64,000 bases of DNA from Bog-473 sp963726005 (GCA_963726005.1 CAVSAT010000003.1:1-64000); one strand, 5' to 3'. Positions 1-8,654 are shown, numbered from the stretch's first letter. Translations and numbers: made by a program. The notes: a model not told the origin generated them from the sequence alone.

Positions 1-300
1 GGCCCCTTTTTGCCACCGCCCAACCAACCGCTGGAGCCAGAGTCGGCGGCACTCGTAGTCAACACGTTGTTCATCGACATCGATTGAGAGTGTTTTGACT
101 CCTCCGTATGAGCCCAATTGCACTGTTGCCATGCAGGTGTCATTTACGGTGAGTTCGTATTGGTTCTTCGCTTGTCGCTTCCAAACCACTCGAGTGCCGG
201 GCAAGCTGGCGACTCGTTCCCACTCCTGACGGGCTTCACGAAGAGGTTCCAGACTGGCTTCAATCCTGCGTTCCCTCTTTTCGTTCGACTTGAAGACCAT
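1..300 (-). CDS. Hypothetical protein, 3'-truncated by window edge (paralogue of next gene)
   Basis: An open frame of 100 codons starts with ATG at 300 and runs off the left edge without a stop, so only the N-terminal part is seen. It begins with a charged stretch (MVFKSNEKRERR) followed by REARQEWERVASLPGTRVVW, then a likely beta-rich segment and YECRRLWLQRLV. The pattern EW...LPGT..xW.R...A.V...YE.RR is shared with the protein at 410-1021, so the two are tandem paralogues on the same strand. No known domain was recognised and no signal peptide or membrane segment is visible. A dispersed repeat copy lies just upstream (356-387). Function unknown. Confidence 0.6.
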   Translation of the reverse strand, partial: MVFKSNEKRERRIEASLEPLREARQEWERVASLPGTRVVWKRQAKNQYELTVNDTCMATVQLGSYGGVKTLSIDVDEQRVDYECRRLWLQRLVGRWQKGA

Positions 301-355
301 GCTCCGACGTTAGACCTCGCCATTCGGGCAGATTCAGTGGTTCTCGGGAATGGGC

Positions 356-387
356 GGGTGCCCCAGTGCGCCGGGATGGGTGCCACC
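356..387 (-). repeat. Dispersed intergenic palindromic repeat, copy 1
   Basis: Read on the minus strand it gives GGTGGCACCCATCCC followed by GGCGCACTGGGGCACCC. This matches the family core CCCGGCGNACTGGGGCACC found in most gaps of the accessory regions. It lies between the two tandem paralogues at the left edge. Confidence 0.7.
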
Positions 388-409
388 AGGCTCAACGGGG
401 TTAGGGCGG

Positions 410-1021
410 TCAGGCTCCGGGTCTGCGAGAAAACGAGCGAACGTACCCCGAGGTTACGGCGATCAAGAGCGCCAAGTTCGGAATCGACTCAGCACCGTCA
501 CTCACAACCACTTCAACGGGGATCAAGTCCGACACTGGGCCGATAGCCCAAACCCCTCCCTTTGGACTGTTCACTCGGTATCGGATCAATCGATCGCCGG
601 CGTCGTTGACGGCCGACATCGTTGCTCTAGTTGCCATGGAACCTGTCACGGGAAAGGTGAGGGAGAGATCATCCGGCGTGCTCAACCGCGTTGTAGCTCG
701 GTCCCCATAGTGGATGCCGGTCATAGTCATTACGGTGGCATCGTTCGCAACGTCGACGAGCTCTTTGACCAGGGCCTTCGGTTTTCCAATACGTCTTACC
801 TCGTAAGTCCGACCGTGCGCATTGATTACTGCAGCGTGATTGGAGTACCACGATGGGCAGTCGACACTTGCCCAAACATGACCATTCGGACCTAGTAGAT
901 CCACGGCGAACAAGCCGGTCCTGTGCCACGAGAGGTGAGTACCAGGTAGTTCTGGAAATGCTTGCCATTCGCGTGTGGCGTCGTCCTGCGCCTGCCTCCT
1001 CGCGTCCGACCTCGAACTCAT
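410..1021 (-). CDS. Hypothetical protein, tandem paralogue of the left-edge gene
   Basis: 203 aa. The frame is clean and its codon use suits the region. The N-terminus is polar (MSSRSDARRQAQDDATREW), followed by ELPGTHLSWHRTGLFAVDLL and YEVRRIGKPKALVKEL, which match the neighbouring truncated protein position by position. The centre (about residues 95-165) is rich in alternating hydrophobic residues and probably beta. There is no signal peptide, membrane helix or recognised catalytic motif. The shared LPGT..xW segment may define a small family of soluble proteins, possibly with a beta-sandwich fold, but that is inference. Both paralogues are transcribed leftwards, divergent from the CPBP protease gene. 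Confidence 0.65.
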   Translation of the reverse strand: MSSRSDARRQAQDDATREWQAFPELPGTHLSWHRTGLFAVDLLGPNGHVWASVDCPSWYSNHAAVINAHGRTYEVRRIGKPKALVKELVDVANDATVMTMTGIHYGDRATTRLSTPDDLSLTFPVTGSMATRATMSAVNDAGDRLIRYRVNSPKGGVWAIGPVSDLIPVEVVVSDGAESIPNLALLIAVTSGYVRSFSRRPGA

Positions 1022-1074
1022 CGCGGCGCGATGCTATCGACGTGGCGGTTGCTGTGTCGTTGACAATGGGCGCC

Positions 1075-1103
1075 TGCTCCCGTCCGCCGGGACGGGGTGC
1101 CAC
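1075..1103 (-). repeat. Dispersed intergenic palindromic repeat, copy 2
   Basis: The minus strand reads GTGGCACCCCGTCCCGGCGG followed by ACGGGAGCAGG, a divergent copy of the family. It lies in the divergent gap 1022-1238. The forward flank after the core (TGTGCGGCACGACGGGG) matches the flank of the copy at 2687-2721, so the conserved unit is longer than the core. Confidence 0.6.
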
Positions 1104-1238
1104 TGTGCGGCACGACGGGGCAGCCGGCGGAGGGGGTATCGCCCACAGGGAGCGTCTAGCCGAGGTTGTGACCTTATGTCCCCATTGCTCAGGGGCACCG
1201 CGCTGTCACGATGATGGTGGAACGCAATTGGAGCACTT

Positions 1239-2186
1239 ATGACTCGAAACGCCGCGCTGGTTGGCGCGGATGTGACGCCACCCGTTGGTGGCCACGAACC
1301 AGACGTCCACAATGCCCTGCGCAATCGGACCGAACTCATCACTGGCGCGAAGACCTCTGCGTTCAACGCTCGTGCACTGATCGCGTTCTTCGGCATCGCC
1401 TACCTGTTGAGCTGGGCGTGGGTGATTCCACTGGCTGTCACCGGCCATACCGTCTACCAAGGGCAGGGATGGCCGACCCACTTTCCGAGCCTGATCGCAC
1501 CGATGCTGGCGGCGTTCGCAGTGACGGCCTGGACGATGGGTCGATACGGGGTCCGTGATCTCCTCAAGAGAATGGGCCGTTGGCAGATCGGCGGGCGCTG
1601 GTGGATCGCCGCACTCAGCCCGCTGGCCTTTTTGGGTCTGGCGCTGGCGGTAATTGCAGCGACCGGAGGCACATTGCCCAAGGTCGGCGACTTCGCCCAA
1701 TTCAGCGGTCCGTCCTCGGTGCTCGGGGTGGTCGGCGTGGCACTCATGATCCTCGTTGTCGACGGTTTAGGCGAGGAGACTGGCTGGCGTGGCTACGCGC
1801 TACCCCAACTCCAAAAACGATTTTCGCCGCTCACCTCGACCCTGATCTTGGCTGGGTTTTGGGCAGGGTGGCATATCCCCTCCTTTTTTGCCTTGAATTC
1901 CTACAAGGGATTCTCCGTCGGCACCGGTATCGGCTTCGCCTTCGGCCTCATGTGTGGTGCGGTCGTTGCGACCTGGCTGTACAACCACACGGGCGGAAGC
2001 ATCCTGGTCGTCGTCGTATGGCACGGCTTGTACAACGTCGTGAGTGGAACGAAAGCAGCCACAGGTGGCTCTGGCACAGTTGCCGCCGTGGTGAGCGCGA
2101 TGATCATCGTTCAGGCACTTGTGCTCATCGGGTTGGAGCTTCGCGCTGGCCGCCACGGGCATCACTCGGTCTTGGGCCCGCCATGA
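1239..2186 (+). CDS. CPBP-family intramembrane glutamic protease
   Basis: 315 aa, multi-spanning membrane protein. Signature motifs are in order: EETGWRG (Glu179, Glu180, Arg184), FWAGWHIPSFF (His212) and VVWHGLYN (His262). These are the conserved Glu/Arg/His residues of the CPBP (Abi/Rce1-like) family, whose members cleave membrane-embedded or prenylated substrates or act in bacteriocin self-protection. About 40 polar N-terminal residues precede the first helix. ATG at 1239 has GGAG about 6 nt upstream. The stop overlaps the start of the next gene (ATGA), so the two are translationally coupled. The substrate cannot be inferred. Confidence 0.88.
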   Translation: MTRNAALVGADVTPPVGGHEPDVHNALRNRTELITGAKTSAFNARALIAFFGIAYLLSWAWVIPLAVTGHTVYQGQGWPTHFPSLIAPMLAAFAVTAWTMGRYGVRDLLKRMGRWQIGGRWWIAALSPLAFLGLALAVIAATGGTLPKVGDFAQFSGPSSVLGVVGVALMILVVDGLGEETGWRGYALPQLQKRFSPLTSTLILAGFWAGWHIPSFFALNSYKGFSVGTGIGFAFGLMCGAVVATWLYNHTGGSILVVVVWHGLYNVVSGTKAATGGSGTVAAVVSAMIIVQALVLIGLELRAGRHGHHSVLGPP

Positions 2187-2683
2187 CCGCTCATCGCGTC
2201 AGGGGCAGTTTCTGGACGACGAACCATCTGGTCAATCCGATCCTTGTGCACGTGCTGCGGCGCTCATGGGGCCGACGCATCGGTCGACATCTCGCGATCT
2301 TGGCCTACACAGGCCGACGAAGCGGCAGACGACACGAACTTGTCGTCCAGTACGCCCGCGAGGGGAAACAGGTGTGGATCGTTCCTGGTAAGTCGCAGCG
2401 CAAGACATGGTGGCGCAACTTCAACTCCACCAGCTCGGTCGAACTGCGACTGGCCGGTGAGGACTTCCAAGGACGAGCCGTCGTGCTTGGCGGTGAACAA
2501 TCCGACGAACTACGGAAAGCCGTTGCGACCTATCTGCGACATTTGCCGCGTGCGGCGAAAGGCCTTGGGGTCAAATGGAGCGAAGATCGGGGCTCTGATC
2601 CGACCCTGCCGCTCGGCGGCATGGTCGTAGTGCAAGTCGACCTCAACAGCACCCCAGCGCTCGACCTCGCTGGGCTCCCTTAG
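2183..2683 (+). CDS. Nitroreductase-family deazaflavin (F420)-dependent oxidoreductase
   Basis: 166 aa. The start is the ATG in the ATGA overlap with the CPBP gene; the much longer upstream frame is a shadow of that gene. The protein has the DUF385/Ddn-like pattern: a basic N-terminus, LAILAYTGRRSGRRHELVV (the TGRRSG motif contacts the cofactor in this family), VQYAREGKQVWIVPG, WWRNF and a short C-terminal strand. Family members use F420H2 to reduce quinones or nitro compounds in mycobacteria and related Actinomycetota. No membrane segment is seen. The physiological substrate is not inferable. Confidence 0.85.
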   Translation: MTAHRVRGSFWTTNHLVNPILVHVLRRSWGRRIGRHLAILAYTGRRSGRRHELVVQYAREGKQVWIVPGKSQRKTWWRNFNSTSSVELRLAGEDFQGRAVVLGGEQSDELRKAVATYLRHLPRAAKGLGVKWSEDRGSDPTLPLGGMVVVQVDLNSTPALDLAGLP

Positions 2684-2686
2684 AAA

Positions 2687-2721
2687 CCTGCCCCCTAACG
2701 CCGTAGGAGACGGGCGCCACC
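2687..2721 (-). repeat. Dispersed intergenic palindromic repeat, copy 3 (GTTA variant)
   Basis: It fills the gap between two convergent genes. The minus strand reads GGTGGCGCCCGTCTCC then TACGGCGTTAGGGGGCAGG. This variant carries GCGTTAGGGGGC where most copies have GCGAACTGGGGC. Confidence 0.6.
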
Positions 2722-2762
2722 ATGCGGCACAACGGGGATAGCCCTGGGCTCGGTATTGACCC

Positions 2763-4198
2763 TCACACTCCACGAAGGGCAAGCACGATTCGATTCGCCG
2801 TGGCGATCCCACCAGTCGCGGCAAGAACGGCCAAAGACGGCTCGGCGACAATTCGGAGTCGAGTACTCCCATAGAAAATAGCGACGTTCACGGCGACCGC
2901 TCCTAACGGGGTGACAACAATTACGAGAGCTCGCCATGACCGTCGGGCCAACGCAACACTACCGATCACCACGAACGGCACCATGACCCAGTACACGATC
3001 CAGCCTGCTTGCTCGTAGGTTTCGTTTCCGCCTGCCGCCGCCAATTGATACGCATGATTGCCAAGTCCCCAGGTCGAAGCTTCTCGGGCAACGATGACCC
3101 TCGGCAAGGCACTGAGATGGTGACGTGCGAACTGCTCGGAGGCCTGCGTGAGTCTCCTGTCGATAGCGAGTTCCGTCCATTGGCGTGCTCCATTTGGAGG
3201 CTTTATGAGGAGGACCACACCCGCTTCTGCCTCCAGTGAGCAAGTGCCATCGAAGCTCCCGTAGGTGGGATCAGCCGAGTTGAATGTGTTCGGACAGTAC
3301 GAACCGGCCAAAGTGAGCCCCTCTTGATCCGAGAGCACGGCGCCACCGAGCTGCACCTCGTTACGGATCAGCCAGGGTCCCAGCAGGAGAAGGAGGCCGG
3401 CCAGAAGAGCCACGCCGAGAAGACCACGGTTTTGCCACGGGACAGGGGTGAGGATCAAGAGTGGCACGCCCAGAAACACAACGAACTCGATGGCATCGGG
3501 GCGCGTGAGCGCGGCACAGGCCACAACGACCCCCAGGACGACGTATCTTCCGATGGTCGGTTTCTCCAGGCAGCGCAGAGCCTGAAGCAATAGCAGCGGT
3601 ATCACGACCAGATAGATGCTTTCGCTGGCGAGGACACCGACGGGCTGAATCCAAACCGGATTGAACGCTGCAATCGCAGCTGCCGCAACGCCGACCAAGT
3701 GACCTGCAACCCTGCGCCCTAAGAGGCCCATCAATAGAACGGCAACGGAAGTAACCACCGCGAGAGCCAATCTCTGGGCAGCAACCGACTGGAGTCCGAG
3801 TAGGTCGAACACCGACAAGAGTCCCGGGAACAGCGGAGGGTGGCTGGCCGTGGCTACCAGTTGGTGCGGGGGATAGGGGACGGTACGACATACCCCAAAC
3901 CCTTACCAAGGTTCGACACGATGATCCGGTAGTAAACCGCATCGCTAGGAAAGCCCAGAGGCGCGAGCGTGACCCAGGTGACAAAAGCAAGCCTTGCCGC
4001 GAGGCCCCCCAGGACGATCACTGCCAGAACAGAACGGAACCACGGCGGGCTTCGCTGGCTTTTCGAATCAGGCCCCAGTGCCGACCCCGGCTCGAGGACT
4101 TCAACGTCCACTGTCAAATCGTAAGCCTCGGTTTGCGTGCCCGCCCGCGTCCCCCTAACACGATAAAGGGTCCCACCCGCTTCACTGCTGGTCCTCAA
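2763..4198 (-). pseudogene. Membrane glycosyltransferase (GT39/ArnT-like), split by a frameshift
   Basis: Two frames make one protein of about 475 aa. The 5' frame (4198 to 3854) has an N-terminal tail, a first membrane helix and SDAVYYRIIVSNLGKG, the acidic loop of GT39-type enzymes, then stops after PRTNW. The downstream frame is open from about 3902 and resumes with PYPPHQLVATASHPPLFPGL, followed by helices and SESIYLVVIPLLLL down to 2763. The paralogue at 23397-25271 has both halves in the same order in one frame (GDGFAYS..., DALHPPAW, SETLLLL). The slip lies between about 3857 and 3902, near runs of C. Family members transfer sugars from polyprenyl-phosphate donors. The TTG start at 4198 is uncertain; GTG at 4111 is possible. 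Confidence 0.75.
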
Positions 4199-4280
4199 TA
4201 GCTTTGCGAGGACTGCCAGATTCAGCCTGGTTTGGGAGACATGAGGGTCTTTGACCCGCCGTGTCTAGGGCCGGTGGCTA

Positions 4281-4312
4281 AATGCCCCAGTTCGCCGGGA
4301 GCGGGCGCACCC
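4281..4312 (-). repeat. Dispersed intergenic palindromic repeat, copy 4
   Basis: The minus strand reads GGTGCGCCCGCTCCCGG then CGAACTGGGGCATT. It lies about 50 nt upstream of the methyltransferase start, in a divergent gap. Confidence 0.7.
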
Positions 4313-4363
4313 GTTGGCGGCGTTTTATGCTGGCAAGCCAGTCGGACCGGACTTGGAGGTGGC

Positions 4364-5119
4364 ATGAGGAAGGTCGACTACGACGAGCGCCAGCACGCCG
4401 TCTACGCCACCGGCAGGCAGATGTCGCCCGATGCGTTGCAGACCTGGATCGAGGCGTTCGCCCGCCACCTGCCGGAGACACGGCCACTGGTCTGGCTCGA
4501 CCTGGGCTCGGGTATCGGGCGTATGACCCCGTCTTTGGCGAGTACCTTCGGCGGCCCCGTCTACGGTATCGAGCCAGCAGACAAGATGCGTGCTCAAGCC
4601 GTCGCCCACGCCCGCCATTCCGCCGTCGCGTACGCAGCTGGGTCTGCCGAGCACATCCCATTGCCAGATTCCTCGTGTGACGCAGCATTGCTGTTCTTCG
4701 TCTGGCACCACGTCGTCGATCGGGATGACGCTGCCCGGGAGTTGCGCCGAGTGGTTAAGCGGGGCGGCAAAGTCTTTCTACAGGCGAACTTCTCCGACAG
4801 GCTGCCTGATGTCTGGTGGTTACACGTCGTGCCTGAATGGATGGAGATTCACCAAGCGCAGTACCAGTCTGAGGAAGAGGTGCGAAGTGACTTTGCCGGC
4901 GCCAAGTGGATGCTCGCCTCTCGTGATGAGATCACCTGGCTTCGCTCGGCGAGCCTGGCCGAGGACTTCGAAAGGCTGAAGCTGCGTCCCACCTCGCTTT
5001 TCGAACATATGAGTGAGGAGGGGATCGAGGCGGGTTTTGCCAGGATCGAGGCAGCGCTGCCCTCACTCGACGACGGGCCTCAGTTCGAGACCAGCGCTCT
5101 GCTCGTCTTCGGAGGCTAA
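4364..5119 (+). CDS. Class I SAM-dependent methyltransferase
   Basis: 251 aa. ATG at 4364 is preceded by GGAGGT, which decides the start against the longer frame. The Rossmann SAM site is LDLGSGIGRMTPSLA (about residues 46-60). It is followed by GIEPADKM (acidic end of strand 2), GSAEHIPLPDSSCDAALLFF (motif II/III) and the ELRRVVKRGGKVFLQ post-motif. This is the UbiE/Methyltransf_11 pattern. The C-terminal 100 residues form a helical cap (DEITWLRSASLAEDFERL). There is no membrane segment and the acceptor substrate cannot be named. It stands alone between two dispersed-repeat copies. Confidence 0.88.
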   Translation: MRKVDYDERQHAVYATGRQMSPDALQTWIEAFARHLPETRPLVWLDLGSGIGRMTPSLASTFGGPVYGIEPADKMRAQAVAHARHSAVAYAAGSAEHIPLPDSSCDAALLFFVWHHVVDRDDAARELRRVVKRGGKVFLQANFSDRLPDVWWLHVVPEWMEIHQAQYQSEEEVRSDFAGAKWMLASRDEITWLRSASLAEDFERLKLRPTSLFEHMSEEGIEAGFARIEAALPSLDDGPQFETSALLVFGG

Positions 5120-5130
5120 AAGCGGCGACA

Positions 5131-5160
5131 GTGTCCCATATCGCCGGGAAGGAGGCGCTC
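5131..5160 (-). repeat. Dispersed intergenic palindromic repeat, copy 5
   Basis: It starts 12 nt after the methyltransferase stop. The minus strand reads GAGCGCCTCCTTCCCGG then CGATATGGGACAC. The change GGGGCAC to GGGACAC is seen in other copies. Confidence 0.6.
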
Positions 5161-5228
5161 CGAACCGGCACATCGGGGCTAGTCCACACCTATCTCCGTC
5201 GGACGTCCGCTCTACCATTGGACCCGTC

Positions 5229-5435
5229 ATGAAATACGACCTCTACCGAGTGACGCAGGGCGATGGATATGTCCACTACGCGTATGTCGCAAACGACGAG
5301 CACAAGCAGCGCATGCTCAAAGAGCAAGCCAACGGAGCGCCAACCGAATGGGTTTGGTCATGTGAGGCCGCGACTGCCGAGGAAGCAAACTGGGCGGTAA
5401 CGGAGCACATGGACGCCAACGACTGGAAGCTGTAG
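5229..5435 (+). CDS. Small hypothetical protein
   Basis: 68 aa from ATG at 5229 (MKYDLYRVTQGDGYVHYAYV). The protein is compact and soluble: two likely beta strands, then HKQRMLKEQANGAPTEWVW and a helical EAATAEEANWAVTEHMDAN segment, ending WKL. The composition is that of a real folded protein and it fits cleanly between two dispersed-repeat copies as a one-gene unit. No domain recognised. The longer frame starting at 5013 overlaps the methyltransferase and is not supported. Confidence 0.6.
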   Translation: MKYDLYRVTQGDGYVHYAYVANDEHKQRMLKEQANGAPTEWVWSCEAATAEEANWAVTEHMDANDWKL

Positions 5436-5444
5436 CCGCAGTCA

Positions 5445-5479
5445 GCGTGCCCCCGTGCGCCGGGACTGGGGCGCGCCAC
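5445..5479 (-). repeat. Dispersed intergenic palindromic repeat, copy 6
   Basis: It lies in the convergent gap 5436-5550. The minus strand reads GTGGCGCGCCCCAGTCCC then GGCGCACGGGGGCACGC. Confidence 0.65.
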
Positions 5480-5550
5480 AAGGCGAGGGAACGACCACGC
5501 TTCAGCGGGGTCGTTTTTGCGTCCCCGTGCCGGCGAACGGGGACACCCAG

Positions 5551-5900
5551 TCAATCGATTGGCGATCCAAACCGGAGAACGTTGCCTTCCGGGTCAACCA
5601 CGGCGCCTTCGTGCTGGCCCCAATCGGTGTCCTCAGGCATGTGGACCTCAGCTCCGACGGCTAGCCACTCCTGAGCAAGTGCATCCGAATCATCGACCCA
5701 GAGATAGGCCGAGTGCCTGGTGACCCCAGAGGTCGGGTCCGGAAAAGTACCTAGATGAATTTCGACTCCGTCTCGATTGGCAAAGCCGTATCCGCCTCCG
5801 TGGTATTCACGCACGCTGAAGCCGAGTCGTCGGTAGTGGTTGAGTGAACGCCGAGGTCACGAACAGGAAAGATGGGTGCCGCTCGTTTTACGACTGCCAT
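5551..5900 (-). pseudogene. VOC-family (glyoxalase/bleomycin-resistance-like) protein, frameshifted
   Basis: The 3' frame (ending at 5551) encodes RRSLNHYRRLGFSVREYHGG, GVEIHLG, AYLWVDDSDALAQEW and VVDPEGNVLRFG, a complete VOC half with no N-terminus. In another frame just upstream, ATG at 5900 begins MAVVKRAAPIFPVRDL, the usual first strand of the fold. Joining them at about 5853 gives PVRDL-RRSLNHYRRLGFS, which is what the family predicts, so one base is missing there. Repaired length is about 116 aa. VOC proteins bind metals or drugs; the substrate is unknown. It is divergent from the DinB gene, with about 110 nt between the starts. Confidence 0.7.
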
Positions 5901-6011
5901 GCGCAAATCGTATCCATGCACCAGAGTAATTCCGAGCTGGTTGGCGCCACTGTCCCGGCGGTGTGGGACGGTCGCAAGGCTTCCTGTCGGCACCGGGCAT
6001 ACACTCCGCTC

Positions 6012-6638
6012 GTGCCGGGCAGACGTGGCGAAACCTTGTTGAACATGATGCTGTTCATCGAGAGGTTCACACTGAACCGAGCCTGGTCTGACCTCGGCGA
6101 AGAGGAGTTCTTCTGGGAGCCCGCTCCGAACTGCTGGAGCGTCCGGCGCCGAGATGAGTGCTGCACCCCCAACCCCTTCGGCACCGGTGACTGGGTGGCC
6201 GACTTTGATGGCTCCGTGATCCGAGCCGCAATGGAGGGCAAGGGGGTGGAACCACTGACCACTATCGCCTGGTTGTTCTGGCACGTTGGATCCATGGCAG
6301 GTCGTGCGGCGGACCTGGACTTACTCGGTGGCACCAAGTCAGCCGAGAGTGGTTGGACAGCGCCCTACATGTCCGAGCATCCGGTGTTCTTTGCGCCGGC
6401 TGAAGCCGTCGACGTTATGCGAGCGGGATGGCGAGCACTGGATCAGTCCATCCGAGCGTCCACTGACGAAGGACTTGATCTGGCCACACGGTTCTGGAGC
6501 TACTCGGACGATCCCGGACCGTCAGTCCTGGGCTACCAGATCCTCGTCAGCATCCTCAATGAGGTCAGCCACCACAGCACTCAGGTCTGCACGCTCCGGG
6601 ATGTCTATCGAGCGGTGGACGGTAGGAGTTTCCAGTAA
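6012..6638 (+). CDS. DinB-family protein
   Basis: 208 aa from GTG at 6012; ATG at 6045 or 6048 is an equally possible start, and upstream sequence overlaps the divergent VOC gene. The sequence follows the DinB four-helix pattern: MMLFIERFTLNRAWSDL, then EEEFFWEPAPNCWSVRRR (family signature), TIAWLFWHVGSMAGRAADL (first metal-ligand His) and LNEVSHHSTQVCTLRDVYR (His pair near the C-terminus). DinB-type proteins bind a divalent metal with three His and include mycothiol-dependent transferases in Actinomycetota. The precise reaction is not inferable. It is followed by a dispersed repeat and then by a large membrane protein. Confidence 0.8.
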   Translation: MPGRRGETLLNMMLFIERFTLNRAWSDLGEEEFFWEPAPNCWSVRRRDECCTPNPFGTGDWVADFDGSVIRAAMEGKGVEPLTTIAWLFWHVGSMAGRAADLDLLGGTKSAESGWTAPYMSEHPVFFAPAEAVDVMRAGWRALDQSIRASTDEGLDLATRFWSYSDDPGPSVLGYQILVSILNEVSHHSTQVCTLRDVYRAVDGRSFQ

Positions 6639-6688
6639 CCGTCCTCTCTTCCGACCTCATGATCCGGGCCAGAACTAGTCGCGTCCAC

Positions 6689-6722
6689 GTGTCCCACCGA
6701 TCCGGTGTGCGAACTGGGGCAC
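6689..6722 (+). repeat. Dispersed intergenic palindromic repeat, copy 7
   Basis: The clearest palindromic copy: GTGTCCCACCGATCCGG then TGTGCGAACTGGGGCAC. The ends GTGTCCCA and TGGGGCAC pair over 8 bp with one G-U as RNA. It lies between the DinB stop and the next start. Confidence 0.75.
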
Positions 6723-6767
6723 TCTGGATCAGGTGCACAGAGGACACATGATGCATGATTCTGGATC

Positions 6768-8654
6768 ATGGAACTTGATCTAGACGCGAAGTGGCGAAGC
6801 GTCGTGACTGATCTGGTAGTCGTGGGGGTACTGATTGTCATCGCCTTTCTCGTGCGTCGACACGGACTGCCGACGCAGGGTCTCTGGCTCGACGACGCCG
6901 AGGAAGGGGCCGCCCGAAAGGCGTCCCCGTCACAGTTGATCATGGTCGGCCGGGATCATCCGGGCTATGTCGCAGCATTGATGGGCTGGAGCCGACTGAC
7001 AGGCGGCAGTGACGCGAGCCTTGCCTACCCCGCGCTCATTGCCGGGGTGCTCGGTCCCGCCCTCTTGTACGTGATGCTTCGGGTACTTGGCTACGCACGG
7101 TGGATTGGCCTTCTGTTGGGTGCCGCGTTGGTCGCCTCACAGACGGACATCATCTATTCGGGCCGGCTCAAGCCCGACACCACCGATGTTCTCGTGGTAC
7201 TCATTCTCGTCTTACTCGTTGCGCGACTCGCCCGAACCAGGTGGCGCTGGCCGACGGCAGTCCTCTGGGTCTTGGCAGCCATTCTGCTTTCATCCAACAG
7301 CCTCTTCGCACTCGTCGCGGTGGCTGTTGCGGGATTGGTGCTGCTTGTTCATCCGGCCTCGGATCTCATCGTTCGCGGTCTGGCCATTGGAGTACAGGCT
7401 GCGGCCACCGGCGCCCTCGGCTTGGTAATCGTCGGTAGTTACAACTCCCAATCAGTAGAAATGGAATGGCGCTTCATCTGGGACCCCTTTCTCACCTTCT
7501 ACCCAAACCCGCTGCGCTTTGGCGCCGAGGTGCTGCATCACTTGACCCGGATAGCCCAGGTATTTCCCGGCGGTCCTGGGTGGTTCGCAACGCTGTGCGT
7601 GCTCGTCGCTATTGGTGGCTTGATCATCGAGGCTTGGCGAGGGCCACGGGCGATCGTGGCCCGCTACCTGCTTCTGCTCCTGGCCGTCACTTTCGTGGGC
7701 GGTGTTCTGGGCAAGATCCCCTTCGGACCGGCAGTGGCGAACCCGATCTCGACCGGCGGACGTGCATCCCTCTGGCTGGTTCCGGTGATGGCCGTCGGCC
7801 TAGCGGCGGTGCTTCAGAGAGTACGTAACGGCATCCGTCTGAGCGGCTTGCCCATAGCCTTGGACATCGTCGCCTGCGCGGGTGCGGCCGTCACTCTGGG
7901 ATTCGCACTCGAGGCGAAGCCGTTGCCCTACCCCTTCATCGGAGCGCAGCCGGCGGTCAGCTTCGCAGAATCACACCTTGGTCGGAGAGACGCTCTCCTC
8001 TTGCCCTTTGCCGCCAGCCCGTACTTCCCAGGCTGGAATCCAGCCGCCATCTCGTTCGCCGCTGAGTCACACTTCGCATTCCTGTTCAAAGGGGATCCCA
8101 CGGGTACCCTGGGTTTCACCCCGTGGTTCAACGATCCACGCATTCGCGGTGTCGGCGTCCGTCCTGTAGACACTGAACAGGTTGTCGGTGATGTCGCACA
8201 CACCAAAGGCGTTTTTGTTTACAACTCAGGACCTTCCTTCTTCTCTCAGGTCGAAGCGGCGGAGGAAACTACCGCGCTCGACCATACTCTCGTCAGTCTT
8301 GGGTTCAAGTCGAAGGTGGTTCAATTTGTGGACGCGAGGGTAGAGGTCTGGAATCGCTCAGGGCCGATCCTGATACCGAGATTGCTCCGTCCGTCGTCTG
8401 GGGCGACGCTTTCGGGATCGACCGACCTTAACGCCTCCGCCTCGAATGCCACGAGTGTCGAGTACCGCATCTTTGGCGGCAAGTACGGGTTTTCAGGACC
8501 AGTGATCGGTATGGCCACCCCGACCATCTTCGGTTGGCTCTTCGACTGGAACACCACAACTGTCCCCAATGGCTCCTACTTTGTGGTGTCCGAGGCCTTC
8601 AACTCCGCCGGTCACTTTTTCTCTTCGTTCGTCAGCATTAAGGTCAAGAACTGA
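6768..8654 (+). CDS. Membrane glycosyltransferase-like protein with C-terminal Ig-like domain
   Basis: 628 aa. The first helix (DLVVVGVLIVIAFLVRR) is followed by GLWLDDAEEGAARK, matching the acidic first loop of GT39/PMT-type enzymes. About nine more hydrophobic helices reach residue 390, with YSGRLKPDTTDVL after helix 4. The following 130 residues are extracytoplasmic. The last 95 residues (PRLLRPSSGATLSGSTDLNA to the end) form a probable beta-sandwich with GWLFDWNTTTVPNGSYFV. The same tail pattern (GWLASWNTSNVRPGRYRL) ends the paralogue at 23397-25271. The likely role is transfer of a sugar from a polyprenyl-linked donor during envelope glycan synthesis; acceptor unknown. Located between repeat copies 7 and 8. 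Confidence 0.78.
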   Translation: MELDLDAKWRSVVTDLVVVGVLIVIAFLVRRHGLPTQGLWLDDAEEGAARKASPSQLIMVGRDHPGYVAALMGWSRLTGGSDASLAYPALIAGVLGPALLYVMLRVLGYARWIGLLLGAALVASQTDIIYSGRLKPDTTDVLVVLILVLLVARLARTRWRWPTAVLWVLAAILLSSNSLFALVAVAVAGLVLLVHPASDLIVRGLAIGVQAAATGALGLVIVGSYNSQSVEMEWRFIWDPFLTFYPNPLRFGAEVLHHLTRIAQVFPGGPGWFATLCVLVAIGGLIIEAWRGPRAIVARYLLLLLAVTFVGGVLGKIPFGPAVANPISTGGRASLWLVPVMAVGLAAVLQRVRNGIRLSGLPIALDIVACAGAAVTLGFALEAKPLPYPFIGAQPAVSFAESHLGRRDALLLPFAASPYFPGWNPAAISFAAESHFAFLFKGDPTGTLGFTPWFNDPRIRGVGVRPVDTEQVVGDVAHTKGVFVYNSGPSFFSQVEAAEETTALDHTLVSLGFKSKVVQFVDARVEVWNRSGPILIPRLLRPSSGATLSGSTDLNASASNATSVEYRIFGGKYGFSGPVIGMATPTIFGWLFDWNTTTVPNGSYFVVSEAFNSAGHFFSSFVSIKVKN

